The notes beneath the pieces were generated by a model. The model saw only the letters and a list, made by a program, of their open reading frames with translations. It was not told the origin of the DNA and did not search any database. From CAVOAK01 sp965217615 (lineage in GTDB: Bacteria > Pseudomonadota > Alphaproteobacteria > UBA8366 > CAVOAK01): DNA of 64,000 nt. Of this stretch, positions 15,933 to 24,031 are shown in pieces. A program made the translations under genes and the position numbers. The number at the start of each line of letters is the position of its first letter. Position 1 is the first letter of the stretch. The stretch lies in the NCBI GenBank assembly GCA_965217615.1, contig CBDCIT010000030.1:62001-126000 (forward strand), in the 5' to 3' direction.

Positions 15933-18188
15933 TTATTGCACGATTTCCTGTTCGATTTCCTGCTCGAGCACGGCGCTCTCCACAAACGTCCCCAAGGCCT
16001 GCACCGTGGAGTCGTAGATGGAGCGGCGTTTTTCGCCGCTCCATAGGGTAAGAACAAAGGCGACTTCCTGAGGACCGGCTTGGCTATGGTGGTGCCAGCC
16101 GAACTGATAAAGATCCCGGGTGAAGACCCGAGCGTAGAGTCGGAAAGAATTCCCCTCGAACTGGCGCCCTCGTCTGGTGAAATCCGCGGAGTGGCGCCGG
16201 ACCGGATTCCACTTCTTCAGTTCCTCGCGCGCTTCGTTCTCGCGGATAGTCGATTCCTTCATGGACCCAAGAAGCGATCTCCATTCTGCTCCCGGTTTGT
16301 CGACATACTGGAGCGCTGTTTCCAGCCGCGAGGAGAAATAGTTTGCGCCTGCGAAGGGAGAAACAAGGGGATTCAGGACGGCGGTCAGACGCGCCCTTCC
16401 GAAGAGCCGGCCGTTGCGAACGAACTCCGGCGGGATGGGAATATCGTTCCAATAGTAGGCCGCACCGGGTTCCAATCGAGCGCGCCAAGCCAAAGTCACA
16501 CTGCCCGGCTCGCAGCCCCACGGCATGTGGCCATTGTAGGGCGTTCCCCACCCGAGGGCGGGATCGTGCTCATCGAGTTCTGCAGCGTTGATGAGCAGGG
16601 CCCTCACCAGGTCGGGCGTTGGGCTGCGCAGTACGTCAAACGTATGCGCTGCGAGCGAGGAAATGAGCGGCGTGGCGTAACTGCTTCCGGTGTCCACCGT
16701 GCCACCCAGCATCCTGAGCTTGGAGAACCAGGAAACGTCCGGTCTCAGCATTCCTTCCGGTCCGGGGCCAGAGAGGCAGACGGAACAGGCCTGTGCGGGG
16801 TTGCCGTCGTTGTCGGCTTCCCGGCCGCCGACCACGATCGCGGCTTCGCAGTCGGCTGGCGGGTCCGGACGGTCTGAGTTGTGACGTCCGACATTGCCGA
16901 TGGAGATGATCGGCAGAATGTTGCGTTCCCGGGCTATCCGTCTCAGGCCGTCTCCCAGGACGCTGACGACCTCATGATCCAGTCCGGGGCCGCTCTGGTT
17001 GGCGGATATGTTCCATACATGCCCTCCGGGGTACGCTTGGGCGATGTTGCCGAGGTAGTCGATCAACTCCTGGTCGTCGAAGGGGTGCGTGCTGTTCTTG
17101 TGAGGAACCGCCTGCACCGTCCCGATCCGGCATTCCAGAGCCGGAAGATTCCGCTTGGTGTTCCACGCATGTGCATGGACGGCGAGGGAGCTCACCCCAT
17201 TGCCGTGCTGCCGGTCAGCCTCGTGATCCGCGACCAGAGGCGGCGCGCGCCAAGCCTCTGCAGGTTGGTAGGTTAAGACGTGAAGGCCGCCATCTATAAC
17301 AGCCACGATCGGGGCATCTCCGAGCTGAAGCGGGGGTGCGGGATGCGGTCCCTCGCCCGGCGAGGTGGACGTGAGCCGGCGAACAGGATCGATCCTCGAA
17401 GAGGCGCCCGAAGCAACAAGTGCCGCTAGACTATCCCTATCCGGCACCCGCACGGTGGCATAGCCGACGCCCGAATTTCGATAGCTTCGCATCGCGCGCG
17501 CAATGTTCGCTTGCCGCGGCACCACCGCCGGTCGAGTTTCCCTTGTCGCGTCGTCTCCGGGGGTGGGCAGGAGGCCCCTAGAATACACCGGCAGCAGGGT
17601 ACGGTCGTTACTCAATCCCGCGATCTTCTCGAAGAGCGCTTCTCGGGCCTGGCGATCACGGAACGGCGTCAGCCAGACAACAAAGAGTCGCCCGCCTTCG
17701 CTCTCTGGCGCCGCCTCCCAAAGGTCATCGAGGGAACGGCCGCGCAGGCGCGCCTCATCGTCGAATATCTCTATGTCGGAGACCCGCGAGATGTCCGCCT
17801 GAACAGCATAGCTGGGAGGATTCCGGATCTCCGCAACAATACTACCGAACTGGCCGAGATCGGCCTCGATCAGGTAGCCCTTGTGCAGCGGCGCCACGAA
17901 CCGGCAACCATGCACCGGAGCAAAAAGGTCCGTCGGCGAATGGCTGGGGGCCAGAGAGTCGGAGAACATGCGTACAGTCAGGAGTGTCTTTCCGCCAAAC
18001 GTCACAAATTCTGCACGGGCGGTATGAAGCGACTGCGCCTGGCCGCCGAGTTTTTCCTTCTGCTCGTCGAGACGACCATGGACGACACTGTGTCGCCCCT
18101 TTCCTCCACCGGTACGACTCTCAAGCGCCGGTTCCATCTGAAGGCTGAGTACGGGGTTGAGAAGTGGGAGATCGTGTTCTTCAGCCAT
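15933..18188 (-). CDS. ietS: Subtilisin-like S8 serine protease, IetS-type
   Basis: The 751-residue cytoplasmic-looking protein has no signal peptide. The S8 catalytic residues are present: Asp299 in VAVIDGG, His328 in RQHGNGVSS, the oxyanion Asn region WNISANQSG, and Ser503 in DTGSSYATPL. About 290 residues precede the catalytic domain and about 230 follow. Its start overlaps the end of the AAA+ ATPase gene by 8 bases, so the two are translationally coupled. An AAA+ ATPase with a subtilisin-like protease is the ietAS pair, known from plasmid incompatibility/stability and listed among antiphage systems. The toxic or protective substrate is not evident. Confidence 0.88.
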   Translation of the reverse strand: MAEEHDLPLLNPVLSLQMEPALESRTGGGKGRHSVVHGRLDEQKEKLGGQAQSLHTARAEFVTFGGKTLLTVRMFSDSLAPSHSPTDLFAPVHGCRFVAPLHKGYLIEADLGQFGSIVAEIRNPPSYAVQADISRVSDIEIFDDEARLRGRSLDDLWEAAPESEGGRLFVVWLTPFRDRQAREALFEKIAGLSNDRTLLPVYSRGLLPTPGDDATRETRPAVVPRQANIARAMRSYRNSGVGYATVRVPDRDSLAALVASGASSRIDPVRRLTSTSPGEGPHPAPPLQLGDAPIVAVIDGGLHVLTYQPAEAWRAPPLVADHEADRQHGNGVSSLAVHAHAWNTKRNLPALECRIGTVQAVPHKNSTHPFDDQELIDYLGNIAQAYPGGHVWNISANQSGPGLDHEVVSVLGDGLRRIARERNILPIISIGNVGRHNSDRPDPPADCEAAIVVGGREADNDGNPAQACSVCLSGPGPEGMLRPDVSWFSKLRMLGGTVDTGSSYATPLISSLAAHTFDVLRSPTPDLVRALLINAAELDEHDPALGWGTPYNGHMPWGCEPGSVTLAWRARLEPGAAYYWNDIPIPPEFVRNGRLFGRARLTAVLNPLVSPFAGANYFSSRLETALQYVDKPGAEWRSLLGSMKESTIRENEAREELKKWNPVRRHSADFTRRGRQFEGNSFRLYARVFTRDLYQFGWHHHSQAGPQEVAFVLTLWSGEKRRSIYDSTVQALGTFVESAVLEQEIEQEIVQ

Positions 18189-19371
18189 GTTCTACCTCTT
18201 CGCCTTGCCTGAGATAGCTATAGACAGCCTGACGTGTGACGCCGATCAGGCGGCTGATGTTGGCACCGTTCAGATGGTCTCGATCGCTCAGTTTCTGAGC
18301 GAGGGTCTTTTTCTGAGCTGCGTTTAGTTCAGCGGATTGTGGTAGAACCATTTTGTTCCCCTGCGATTCAACGACGGCTAGTGCTACGGAAGCGAGGTTT
18401 ACGGGCCTGGTGTCGAGCACTGCGTGGCGCCGGGCGGTCAGGCTGATTGCTTCAACGTCTGCGCCGGACAGGTAGTCCGAGATGGTTGCGAGCAGTTCCG
18501 ACAAATTGTGATCGTCGTGATCCTCGAAGAGAAAGTGCCGCCAAAGATCTTCCCGGACGCCGGCATCCGGAAACCCCAGGTCGATCTTGTGTGGGAATCG
18601 GCGCCAAATGGCCGGATCCAGCAGGTGTGGATGATTAGTGGCCGCGATGACCACGGCGTGAAAGTCAAGACTGTCGAGCCCTTGAATCACGGTGTTGACA
18701 ACTCTCTTAAGCTCTCCGAGTTCATAGCGGTCGTCCCGCAGCTTGGCCACAGCGTCCATTTCGTCTAGGAGAAGAACCGCGTTCTGCGAAGGGACGAAGT
18801 CAAACACGGTTCGGACGTTTTTGGCGGTATCGCCCAGTAGGGACGAGATCACGGCATCGAGACGCACGACGTAAAACGGGCGGGACAACTGGGTAGCCAC
18901 ATGGGCGGCCATCAGTGTCTTGCCCGTTCCGGGCGGCCCGGACAGAAGGAGGCCTAGACGGGAAGCCAGTCCCTTGGCGCTCAACTCATCGACATGCTGG
19001 GCGGCCCTCACGAAGTCATGGAAGGCTTGACTCGCTTCCTTGCCCAGGAATAGCGGTGCCTCGGGCCACGGCTGCTCCTCCAGGAGAGGGAGGCGCGACT
19101 TAGCGTCAACCGGCACGGTTTCGATGTAGCCCGATGCTCTGAGCGGCACTCCTCGCTTGCGTACGACCGAGCGGAGCTTCTTGGCGGCCGCGTCCTCACC
19201 TGCCGTTGAGAGCCCGCGGGCAATCAGGTTCGCGGCACGACGAACACGCGTGTAGTCGGCAGCCAGAGCGGCGTCCGTTAGCTCAATGACATGCTTTGGA
19301 TCGATGGTCACACGAGTTCCCCCTATATTCTGTTTCGTCAGAAATGGTAACAGTTTGTTTGTTATTGACAA
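18181..19371 (-). CDS. ietA: AAA+ ATPase, IetA-type
   Basis: 396 residues. Walker A is SGPPGTGKT (about 144-152), Walker B LLLDEMDA (about 201-207), sensor 1 VIAATNHPHLL, and an arginine finger region IWRRFPHKIDLGF. The C-terminus carries a helix-turn-helix (NISRLIGVTRQAVYSYLRQG), which suggests DNA binding or autoregulation. In the ietAS family the ATPase accompanies and probably controls the protease encoded next. The gene starts 55 bases from the divergent DUF2188 gene across an AT-rich stretch that must hold both promoters. Confidence 0.9.
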   Translation of the reverse strand: MSITNKLLPFLTKQNIGGTRVTIDPKHVIELTDAALAADYTRVRRAANLIARGLSTAGEDAAAKKLRSVVRKRGVPLRASGYIETVPVDAKSRLPLLEEQPWPEAPLFLGKEASQAFHDFVRAAQHVDELSAKGLASRLGLLLSGPPGTGKTLMAAHVATQLSRPFYVVRLDAVISSLLGDTAKNVRTVFDFVPSQNAVLLLDEMDAVAKLRDDRYELGELKRVVNTVIQGLDSLDFHAVVIAATNHPHLLDPAIWRRFPHKIDLGFPDAGVREDLWRHFLFEDHDDHNLSELLATISDYLSGADVEAISLTARRHAVLDTRPVNLASVALAVVESQGNKMVLPQSAELNAAQKKTLAQKLSDRDHLNGANISRLIGVTRQAVYSYLRQGEEVEHG

Positions 19372-19426
19372 TCATATTTCGGTTAATGTCAAATATAATA
19401 TATCAAATGGAAAGGAAATAAGAGAA

Positions 19427-19651
19427 ATGTCCAGGAAGAATCAGCATGTCGTACCCCATGATCGGGGCTGGGCCGTCAAACCGGCGGGCGGGTCGAAACC
19501 GTCTTCGGTTCACGACACCCAACAAGAAGCGATCGACAGGGCGCGGGGCATCGCTCGGAACCAGGAATCCGAGCTGTTCATCCACCGGCGGGACGGGACC
19601 ATCCGAGAGCGCGACTCGCATGGGAACGACCCATTTCCGCCGAAAGGCTGA
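19427..19651 (+). CDS. DUF2188 family small protein
   Basis: 74 residues from the ATG at 19427, preceded by an AAAGGA-type ribosome site. The sequence (QHVVPHDRGWAVKPAGGSKP, ELFIHRRDGTIRERDSHGND) is the standard DUF2188 pattern: a W-V-K strand, a helix with QQEAIDRARGIA, then a two-strand hairpin. The function of the family is not known. It is divergent from ietA and could be a third member of that locus; this is inferred from position only. Confidence 0.8.
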   Translation: MSRKNQHVVPHDRGWAVKPAGGSKPSSVHDTQQEAIDRARGIARNQESELFIHRRDGTIRERDSHGNDPFPPKG

Positions 19652-20016
19652 TCGGGCCTTCGCTTTCCAGGCGGCAGATCGGAGGGTCGCTCTTTTGATC
19701 TCCCGATCTGCTGCCGCCCCGCCCATCCGTGCGACATGACGCAGCTATTTATGACAGAATCTGGAGATTGCTCTTTGTTCGGTCCAGGGAGTGGGCCCCT
19801 ATCCGCCAGTCGCGCTCCGCCGGAGACGGGAAGCTGCGCATCACCGCGGCCAACATAGCGTGACCCGACGCCCGTGGACGCCCAAGTCAGTCGGCTCTCT
19901 ACCGCGGCATGAGCCCGTGAAACGCAGCAACCTTCACGTTGCCGGTGACGGCCCATGCTTCCCCCGCCTACTTATTCAGCGCGCTTGCGCAGATTCGTTC
20001 CGCCACCGCGACCCCG
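19652..20016. other. Non-coding stretch
   Basis: 365 bases after the DUF2188 gene. No supportable gene, repeat or terminator with a T-run is seen on either strand. Confidence 0.35.
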
Positions 20017-20406
20017 TCAGCTGCCGGGTCCGGAGATCCCAATCACCAGATACATGATCTCCAGGGCCATCTTCCGCTTCTCAGCTGGCAATGATCTGAA
20101 AAGCCCGAACAGTTCCCGTTCGCCGGCGTTCTGAATCTCTTGCATCCCAACTTGAATTTCCGGGCCCGGATTCCCCGGCGTCCGCATGACCGGGCCAGTT
20201 GCTTTGGGAGGCAGGGATTGCGGTTCCTGCCCGTTCCCGCTGCCTTGGCGGTTCTGCCTTCCGCCAACCAGGCCGAGCCAGATGAGCCCACGCATGTTGG
20301 AAGGAGACGGCGTCACATCGTCTCGTTCCCATCTGTTAATCGTCGTCCAATTTAGCCCCCCTAGGTCCAGTAAAATCAACGGGCTAGCGTACTTATCGGC
20401 GTCCAA
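20017..20406 (-). CDS. XRE-like helix-turn-helix protein, probably 5'-truncated
   Basis: 129 residues. NWTTINRWERDDVTPSPSNM is the recognition-helix part of an XRE/Cro-type domain and would normally be preceded by about 20 residues of a first helix. Here the start is close to a junction (about 20406-20427) where the plasmid-like module begins, so the N-terminus may be lost. The C-terminal half has ELFGLFRSLPAEKRKMALEI, a pattern common at the end of such regulators. Function is likely impaired. Confidence 0.5.
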   Translation of the reverse strand: MDADKYASPLILLDLGGLNWTTINRWERDDVTPSPSNMRGLIWLGLVGGRQNRQGSGNGQEPQSLPPKATGPVMRTPGNPGPEIQVGMQEIQNAGERELFGLFRSLPAEKRKMALEIMYLVIGISGPGS

Positions 20407-20622
20407 TCGACACGCCGATCAACAGTCAGATCAAGGCGGCGACCCCTTCCGGCACCCAAAATCCGGGCCGCGACCGACCGCATCGACGCTCTTCGTCGAG
20501 GCCGCTCTTCGCGTGCCTGCACGCCGCGATGAGTCCGAGCCTGGCCGTGAGGTGGGTGGCGGATGGATGTCCGGGAGGGCATGCCCGCCGTTCGCAACCT
20601 CGGACACGAAGGAGATGGCACG

Positions 20623-20943
20623 ATGCAGACGGTCAAGGCGTTTCGCGGCAATGCCCGCACATTCCTCACGCACATGTTCGGCCGCGGTCTCGATGATGAC
20701 CGTTACGTGATTGAGCGCTTCCAGTCGAAGGCCGACGGCGAGATCCATCCCCGGCGGCGCAACGGGACCTTGAAGAAGAGCCGGGGCAAGACTTCCCGCG
20801 AGATCGTCTCCCTGAGCACCGTCCAACGGATGAGGCCCGAGCGCGACGAGATCATCGTCTGCACCGGTATCGCCATCACGGGTGGAATTCAATATTGGGG
20901 CGATCGCGCGATGGGCTTGCTGGTGAACGCCAAGTATCGCTGA
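20623..20943 (+). CDS. Conserved small protein, unknown function (copy 1)
   Basis: 106 residues from the ATG at 20623, chosen because AAGGAG stands 9 bases before it. It begins MQTVKAFRGNARTFLTHMFG and includes DDDRYVIERF, RGKTSREIVSLSTVQRM and a hydrophobic end IIVCTGIAITGGIQYWGDRA. I do not recognise the family. A near-identical copy is at 62972-63292, where the same zinc-ribbon gene follows, so the two genes travel together in a repeated module. Confidence 0.65.
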   Translation: MQTVKAFRGNARTFLTHMFGRGLDDDRYVIERFQSKADGEIHPRRRNGTLKKSRGKTSREIVSLSTVQRMRPERDEIIVCTGIAITGGIQYWGDRAMGLLVNAKYR

Positions 20944-21025
20944 GGTGCGATCCGCGCAGACGTCCGGCCGCGCCTGCAACGGACGGACGTTCTTCATCAG
21001 GACCATTACTGTGGAAGGGAAGAAC

Positions 21026-21843
21026 ATGCCATATGTGGACCGCGAAAAGGAACGCGCATGCGCCCGGCGGCGCTATAACGTATTACCACCGAGCGGACCG
21101 CCCGCGGCATGTGTCCAAGGTGCGGCAAGGCGAAGCCAATGCCCGATCGCACCTTGTGCCGTCCCTGCGGCGAGAAGCGGCGCAGGGCGGAGCGCGCGCG
21201 CCATGCGAAGGCCAAGGCCGCCGGTATGCTGTACGCCGGCAGAGATGCCGAACGGTGCCGCAGGAGCGCGAGTGACAGGAGCAAGCGGCGCAACCGGGCA
21301 CGGAAGAAGGCTGGCCTGTGCACGCGTTGCAGTAAGCACCAGCCCGTTGAAGGCGGAACGGTATGCGAACCCTGCCGCGAGATGAGGCGTGAGAAGGAGC
21401 GGGAACAACATGCCGCGCGGCGTGCAGCTGGCCAGTGCGGAAGATGCGGTGCGCTTGCCTCCGACGGCAGCGCGCGTTGCGCGCGGTGCGCCAGGAGCGC
21501 GGCCAAACCCTCAAGGAAGAAGGCGAGGAACGCCCGAGGCCGCCAGCGTTACCTCCGGCGCCGGGTGCGAGGGCTTTGCATAGATTGCGCCGCACCGTCG
21601 TCCCAGGGCGCGGCCCGGTGCCCGGAGTGCGCCCGCCGCTCCTACCTGCGCTCCGACGAGCATCGCGGTCTGCCGATCCTGCCGCCCCGCTACACGGTCA
21701 TCGAGATCGTGACAGGGGCTGATCACGGGACATGGGACTCCATGGCCGAAGTCGCGATGTGCCTGGCGTACGCCCGGTTGTCTCGTGAAGATGTGGAAGT
21801 GATTCCCGACGTGTCACCCATGGCGGCCCTGATCGGATATTGA
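21026..21843 (+). pseudogene. Four-zinc-ribbon protein, frameshifted near its start (copy 1)
   Basis: The original start is the ATG at 21026 (MPYVDREKERACARRRY). Compared with the copy at 63374 one G is missing at about 21077, which throws the frame; an in-frame ATG at 21109 could still give a 244-residue protein. That protein has four CxxC...CxxC units (CPRCGKAKPMPDRTLCRPC, CTRCSKHQPVEGGTVCEPC, CGRCGALASDGSARCARC, CIDCAAPSSQGAARCPEC) separated by Lys/Arg-rich helices, then an acidic C-terminal domain (YTVIEIVTGADHGTWDSMAE). Four zinc ribbons on basic helices suggest nucleic-acid binding. Family not recognised. Confidence 0.7.
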
Positions 21844-22261
21844 TCGGCGTTCGGCGGGATCGCTCCACAGGCACCGAGGCGGCCGGCCGGGATACACGAA
21901 GGATTTTCTCCGGTATCCGGCACGAGGCGTCCGAACGGTTGTTGCCGTCCTCCGCCCGGCCTCGGCGAATTGCGCCTTTGCGCCGCCGGCCGGCTCGAAC
22001 AGCTCAACCCGCCATGTTAAGATTTGCAGTCGCCCGGCGCGCGGTTCGGATTCGACCGGGGGGCCCAGTCCGCCATCACCGGGGTTGCATGACAACAGCA
22101 GACGGGACCTGTGAGCACCGCCTCCACACGAACCTGGCCAGCCGCGCGACGCGGCACGGAGAGGCCGGGAGCAGCGCTGCAAGGGCGATCCGGGCGGTGG
22201 GCGGGAGAGTCACTTCCGCCGGCATCCCCGTCCCCCCGCTTTGCAACCCAAGGAGGCCCAA
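21844..22261. other. Non-coding stretch
   Basis: 418 bases between the zinc-ribbon gene and a small unknown gene. No supportable coding frame. A GGTTCGGATTCGACC string near 22044 looks like a tRNA T-arm, but no acceptor or anticodon arm can be formed. Confidence 0.35.
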
Positions 22262-22576
22262 ATGCTCAATACCCTGACACCGCACAGAGACGCCGGGGAT
22301 TTCAACACTGTGCCCGGCGTCTTGCCCGATCCCGGCGGGTTCCTGCCGGAAGCACGGACCGGTGCCCGCGAGGCCGCGGCCCACATGAACGATCTCGCGG
22401 AACGTTTCGCCGAGTTGCGGAACGCCATCATGCGCCTGTCCGGCAATCCGTCTCGCGGCGAACGCGCCGGGCTCCGCCACCAGCTTCTCCATCTCGAACA
22501 CACCTTGATGAGCGCGAGGGGCAGCCTCGACGACACTGTCATCGCCATCATGGACGCCAACGACGCGGTCCTTTGA
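22262..22576 (+). CDS. Small helical protein, unknown function
   Basis: 104 residues from the ATG at 22262, behind AAGGAGG with ideal spacing. It is mostly predicted helix (AREAAAHMNDLAERFAELRN, GERAGLRHQLLHLEHTLMSA). No family recognised. The strong ribosome site and codon use support a real gene of the plasmid-like module. Confidence 0.6.
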   Translation: MLNTLTPHRDAGDFNTVPGVLPDPGGFLPEARTGAREAAAHMNDLAERFAELRNAIMRLSGNPSRGERAGLRHQLLHLEHTLMSARGSLDDTVIAIMDANDAVL

Positions 22577-22764
22577 CAACCCGCGCGGCGCTTGCCGGGC
22601 AAAATCGTGCCACCAGTTGCCGCCGTGCGATGCCCCACACTCTCCGGCCTGCCTCGACCAACGTGCATGAGAGTTTGAGGAAGGCAAAGAGAAGGGCGAC
22701 GCGCCCAAGGGTAAAGAGAGTTCCCTCCGGGCGGTGTCTCAACCCCATCAACCGGAGATGCAAA

Positions 22765-22980
22765 ATGTTCGATCGCATTCATAGCTCGACCGAGTCCAAC
22801 GACACCCATTTCAATCCCGGCAGCACAGGCGATGCCGATCCCGGCTTCACCGCACCGCTTCCCGACGCCGGCGCGCTGCTGGCCGCGGTCGGAATGCCGG
22901 CCCACGCGATCCGCGAAGTTCTCGGCTTCCCGGACATATGCCGGGGCGGACGGCTGAATAGAGGAAAGAGGGGGGCTTAG
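22765..22980 (+). CDS. Small protein, unknown function, possibly chimeric at its end
   Basis: 71 residues from ATG 22765, preceded by CCGGAGATG. It reads MFDRIHSSTESNDTHFNPGS and has a helical segment ALLAAVGMPAHAIREVLGF. The last ~12 residues (GGRLNRGKRGA) fall in the GA-rich leader shared by the ssb genes, so the natural C-terminus may have been replaced. No family recognised. Confidence 0.45.
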   Translation: MFDRIHSSTESNDTHFNPGSTGDADPGFTAPLPDAGALLAAVGMPAHAIREVLGFPDICRGGRLNRGKRGA

Positions 22981-23066
22981 AGAAGTGTGAAGGGGGAAGG
23001 GATCGAGAGAGGCCTGACTCCCGTTCGCTAACCCGATGTCATAACCCGGATCATAGGAGATTGATC

Positions 23067-23192
23067 ATGTTCGGACTGAATAACGCCCAGTTGATCGGAC
23101 GCCTCGGCGCCGACGCCACCATCAGCCACCTCACCAACGGCGGCCGTGTCGCCAATGTCTCGATCGCGACCGACGAAAGCTACCTCGACAAG
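23067..23192 (+). pseudogene. ssb, first fragment (N-terminal 42 codons)
   Basis: MFGLNNAQLIGRLGADATIS, then HLTNGGRVANVSIATDESYLDK, is the start of a single-stranded DNA-binding protein matching the intact ssb genes at 23448 and 27824. Similarity ends at the codons for DK (GACAAG 23187-23192); the frame then stops at 23207. The gene resumes at 27393 with the same GACAAG and ends at 29817-30032. It has the usual purine-rich leader and ribosome site. Confidence 0.9.
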
Positions 23193-23447
23193 TCGCTTGT
23201 TTCATGATGCACCTTGTTGCGTCTGTGAGGTCGTTCCGGGGGATCTGGTGATCGTGCCGTCCCCTTGCACCCTATATGGGGCATCCGAAGTCAAGCCACA
23301 TCGTTCCATTTCCTCCGATACCGGGTCGGGCGTCAGACCAGGAGGTGAAGGACAGGGCTCAAGAGGGTGAACGGAGATGGGTTCGAGAGAGTCCTGACCC
23401 GTTCGCCGCACCATCGACATCAACCAGCACGAACAGGAGACACGACT

Positions 23448-23888
23448 ATGGCGTTTGGTCTGAACAGAGCAGAAGTCATCGGCCGCCTCGGCGCCGATGT
23501 GACCGTGAATCATCTCGTCTCGGGGGGGCGCGTGGCCAACCTGAGCATCGCGACCGATGAGTCGTATATCGATCGCAACTCCGGGGACCGGGTCGACAAG
23601 ACCGAGTGGCACCGCATCGTCACCTTCCAGGACGGGCTGGTGGACATGCTGACCAAGAACGCGAAGAAGGGCCGGCTGGTCTACGTCGCGGGCAAGCTGC
23701 AGACGAGGAAGTGGCGCAAGGACGGCGAGGACTCGGAGCGGTTCTCCACCGAGATTCTGCTGGTCCCCGGATCCAGGATCCAGTTTCTCGAGAAGGCGAG
23801 CGGCAATGGCACCCCGGCGGCGGACGCTGCGGGGACCGAGAACGGTTCGGCCGTGTCGGCGGATCCGGACGAATCGATCCCGTTCTAG
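23448..23888 (+). CDS. ssb: Single-stranded DNA-binding protein (intact, copy 2)
   Basis: 146 residues from the ATG at 23448 (MAFGLNRAEVIGRLGADVTV), with GGAGA 7 bases upstream. It has the OB-fold with the conserved TEWHRIVTFQDG and GRLVYVAGKLQTRKW, a variable linker, and the C-terminal tip DESIPF, the contact used to recruit replication and repair proteins. It sits inside the interval that interrupts another ssb gene. A strong terminator follows. Plasmid-borne ssb genes commonly support transfer or replication. Confidence 0.95.
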   Translation: MAFGLNRAEVIGRLGADVTVNHLVSGGRVANLSIATDESYIDRNSGDRVDKTEWHRIVTFQDGLVDMLTKNAKKGRLVYVAGKLQTRKWRKDGEDSERFSTEILLVPGSRIQFLEKASGNGTPAADAAGTENGSAVSADPDESIPF

Positions 23889-23923
23889 ATCCGGAACATC
23901 CCTCACATTCCCTCTTCCCCTAT

Positions 23924-23953
23924 GGGCCGGCGCTTCGCGCGCCGGCCCTTTTT
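23924..23953 (+). terminator. Terminator of ssb copy 2
   Basis: Perfect 10-bp GC stem (GGGCCGGCGC with GCGCCGGCCC, loop TTCGC) followed by five T, 36 bases after the ssb stop. Confidence 0.9.
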
Positions 23954-24031
23954 CATGTCGCGAGAGCTTGCCATGCCTCCGTTCGTCAAGCGCACCGGCC
24001 GGCGTGACGGTGTCGTTCCGTGGGGGCATTT

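Noticed and set aside
22030..22085. Possible tRNA (GGTTCGGATTCGACC string)
   Set aside because: No matching acceptor stem, D-arm or anticodon arm can be formed around it.
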